Assembly: GCA_963929865.1 (NCBI GenBank)
Contig: CAWVKK010000031.1
Coordinates: forward strand, 1-63,178
DNA: 63,178 nt
From: JAGZHZ01 sp963929865
GTDB lineage: Bacteria > Bacillota > Clostridia > Lachnospirales > Lachnospiraceae
Direction of reading: 5' to 3'
This document shows, piece by piece, positions 61,375 through 63,178 of this stretch (its first letter is position 1; every line of letters begins with the position of its first letter). Both the position numbers and the translations under genes were made by a program. Below the pieces are notes generated by a model, which was not told the origin of the DNA, ran no database searches, and worked only from the letters and a program-made list of their open reading frames with translations.

Positions 61375-61824
61375 ATGAAATGCCCGTTTTGCAGTCATGA
61401 TAATACCAGGGTGGTAGATTCCAGACCGGCAGACGACGGTCAGTCTATTCGCAGAAGAAGACTTTGCGATGAATGCGGGAGAAGATTTACGACATACGAA
61501 AAGGTGGAGACGATTCCTCTTATTGTGATTAAAAAGGATTCCACAAGAGAACAGTATGACCGTTCAAAAATTGAGGCAGGAGTGCTCAGAGCGTGCTATA
61601 AGAGAGCCATTTCTGCGGAGGAAATGAATCATGCGATCGACTGCATTGAGACAGAAATTTTTAACAGAGAAGAGAGAGAAATTGAGAGCAAAGTAATTGG
61701 CGAGATTGTCATGGACAGATTAAAAGAGCTGGATGCGGTTGCCTACGTGAGATTTGCATCGGTATATCGGGAATTTAAAGACGTCAATACTTTTATGGAT
61801 GAACTGAAGAAAATTTTAGAGTGA
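61375..61824 (+). CDS. nrdR: Transcriptional repressor NrdR
   Basis: Zinc-ribbon/ATP-cone repressor of ribonucleotide reductase genes that senses dATP/ATP. It is 149 residues: zinc ligands CPFC and CDEC at the N-terminus, RRRRLCDECGRRFTTYE, then the ATP cone from IVIKKDSTREQYDRSKI. The frame is open from 61201, but AAGGAGGAAAAC ahead of 61375 and the family start MKCPFC fix it. Confidence 0.97.
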   Translation: MKCPFCSHDNTRVVDSRPADDGQSIRRRRLCDECGRRFTTYEKVETIPLIVIKKDSTREQYDRSKIEAGVLRACYKRAISAEEMNHAIDCIETEIFNREEREIESKVIGEIVMDRLKELDAVAYVRFASVYREFKDVNTFMDELKKILE

Positions 61825-61828
61825 ATCA

Positions 61829-61857
61829 GCGGCCGAGGATTTCCCCGGCTGTTTTTT
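61829..61857 (+). terminator. Terminator after nrdR
   Basis: CGGCCG (61830-61835) pairs with CGGCTG (61846-61851) plus GG/CC inside, followed by six T (61852-61857). Confidence 0.75.
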
Positions 61858-61904
61858 CTATGAGAATGAACTGAAAACAGCAGAAAAAAGTGCAGGTGAA
61901 CAAT

Positions 61905-63178
61905 TTGAAAAGAAGAATTGACCAATTACGGGGCGAGCAATTTGAATATGAGCTGCCAACGCTTACGTTTTCACAGGAAAAACTGGAGATAGAGGCAAAA
62001 GCGGGAGAAGAGGCGGCAGGGAGCTTTGAGATCGAAAACAGCGAGGCGAGAAAGATCAGAGGCGTGCTGTATTCTTCGAACGCGAGAGTAAAGTGTGAAC
62101 CAAAAGAATTTAACGGGCGCAAGCTGTATATTTCCTATCAGGCAGATACGACAGGGATGCTGCCGGGAGAAGAGATCAGCGGATGCTTTACGGTCTGCGC
62201 AAGCATCGGGGAATACGAGCTTCCCTACCGCATAAAGATTTCACAGATACAGGAGGAAAATCAGGAGGAATATACGAAAAGTCTGGAAGCGTTCGCGGAG
62301 ATGGCGAAAAAGGATTTTCAGAAAGCCTATCTGTTTTTCATCAAATTTGACTTTGAAAAAATGCTGAAAAAAAGTGCCCCGGAATATGTGACGCTGTATG
62401 AGGGCATCCGCAGGATTTCCGTCAGCTACCGGTCCATGGAGGAATTTTTGGTTGCCTGCAAAAAAAAGGAACCGATTTCGATCCGAATCAGGGAAAGCAG
62501 AGCAAAATTTGAAGAGCTGGAGGATTCGGTCAAAGAAAGCATTGTGATTGTGAAAAATCAATGGGGCTTTCAGAGACTCGACATCAGCGCAGACGCGGAA
62601 TTCATCCGTCTGGAGAGAAACGTCGTGACGACCGACGAATTCATCGGAAATTATTACCAGCTCGATTATATTATTGAGGAGGAAAAGCTTCACGCGGGGA
62701 AGAATTACGCTTCCATCCGGATCCGCACAGGAAGCCAGGAACTCCGATATGAAATATTCGTCACAAAAAAAGGCACAAAAGCCAGAAAACGGACTGTCCT
62801 GGAGACGCAAAGGCAGATCGAACGGCTCATTTCCCTGTATATTCGCCTGCAGACGAGACAGATTCCAGTAGAAGAGTGGCAGATGGAATCGCAGAAGGCT
62901 CTGAGGCGGTATCAGGAATTTGGCGGAAAAAATCCGATCCTGGAATTATTTGAGGCACAGCTTTATTTCACACTTGGAAAATTTTTGGAAGCGAGCAATA
63001 TCCTGGAAAGAGTGGAGGGAAGAAAACGCGGCTTAAGCTCTCCGGAGGTGCGCGGATATTATCTGTACCTGACGACGTTCTACCACAATGAAAGAAAATA
63101 TGTAGATCAGATGGAGGAGGAGATCGTCAGCCTGTTTTTGCAGAACAGAGAGAGCTGGAAACTGCAGTGGATTCTGCT
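61905..63178 (+). CDS. DUF5717-type protein, 5' part (runs off the window)
   Basis: An uninterrupted frame of at least 424 residues to the window edge, so the gene is partial. It begins (TTG at 61905, AGGTG upstream) KRRIDQLRGEQFEYELPTL, then a beta-rich N-terminal domain, and after about residue 120 an alpha-helical part that looks TPR-like (EEYTKSLEAFAEMAKKDFQKAY, later LFEAQLYFTLGKFLEASNIL). This arrangement resembles the large DUF5717 proteins of Lachnospiraceae, whose role is unknown. GTG codons at 61890 and 61896 are alternative starts. The identification is from memory of the family's look and is moderate. Confidence 0.65.
   Translation, partial: MKRRIDQLRGEQFEYELPTLTFSQEKLEIEAKAGEEAAGSFEIENSEARKIRGVLYSSNARVKCEPKEFNGRKLYISYQADTTGMLPGEEISGCFTVCASIGEYELPYRIKISQIQEENQEEYTKSLEAFAEMAKKDFQKAYLFFIKFDFEKMLKKSAPEYVTLYEGIRRISVSYRSMEEFLVACKKKEPISIRIRESRAKFEELEDSVKESIVIVKNQWGFQRLDISADAEFIRLERNVVTTDEFIGNYYQLDYIIEEEKLHAGKNYASIRIRTGSQELRYEIFVTKKGTKARKRTVLETQRQIERLISLYIRLQTRQIPVEEWQMESQKALRRYQEFGGKNPILELFEAQLYFTLGKFLEASNILERVEGRKRGLSSPEVRGYYLYLTTFYHNERKYVDQMEEEIVSLFLQNRESWKLQWIL

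Overview
This window comes from the chromosome of a Gram-positive, spore-forming Clostridia, most likely a member of the Lachnospiraceae. The evidence is the sporulation genes spoIIGA-sigE-sigG, a meso-diaminopimelate-type MurE, a single-chain PurL, a Crh/HPr-like protein, an IS200/IS605-type transposase, a DUF5717 protein and strong AGGAGG ribosome binding sites with many TTG/GTG starts. Nearly all of it is core genome. No phage, CRISPR array, rRNA operon or large island is visible.

Layout. 0.4-6.7 kb: coaBC, a small unknown gene, a MoxR ATPase paired with a VWA protein, an alpha/beta hydrolase and an Mrp-type Fe-S ATPase. 6.9-12.4 kb: an HPr-like protein without the catalytic histidine, single-chain purL, a candidate structured RNA, tRNA-Val and tRNA-Met, and a tiny lipoprotein. 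12.6-17.2 kb: ispF, an acetyltransferase, cysS-mrnC-rlmB and tRNA-Thr. 17.3-20.7 kb: a TnpA whose HUH motif has become HUR, abutting a secreted GH3 glucosaminidase, then a reverse-strand AEC transporter and LUD-domain gene. 20.9-25.4 kb: argS, a zinc-ribbon/YARHG membrane protein, a cell-wall amidase and a CPBP protease. 25.5-41.7 kb: a long co-directional block murE-priA-def-fmt-yugP-rsmB-rlmN-stp-prkC-rsgA-rpe-thiN, then ychF, lgt and a Spo0E-like mini-gene. It joins start-of-translation processing, rRNA methylation, the PASTA kinase/phosphatase pair and ribosome maturation.

41.9-54.8 kb: a rearranged division/cell-wall cluster, rsmH-ftsL-pbp-pbp-mraY-murD-ftsW-murA-divIB-ftsZ. mraZ, murG, murB and murC are not in it and murE lies 15 kb upstream. 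DivIB ends in eleven tandem GDG(S/T)YY repeats. 54.9-56.8 kb: divergent aroE and aroD. 56.8-63.2 kb: spoIIGA-sigE behind a promoter with an unusually long spacer, a kinase-fold protein, an XRE regulator, a 57-residue ORF, sigG, ylmC/ymxH, nrdR and the start of a DUF5717 gene that runs off the window.

No single new defence or biosynthetic system stands out. The best leads are the DivIB repeat tail together with the Tyr/Gly-rich linker of the PASTA kinase, the interleaved palindromes after rlmB, the structured RNA candidate before the tRNA pair, the catalytic-residue variants (HPr-like, TnpA, kinase-fold protein, second PBP) and the long-spacer spoIIG promoter.
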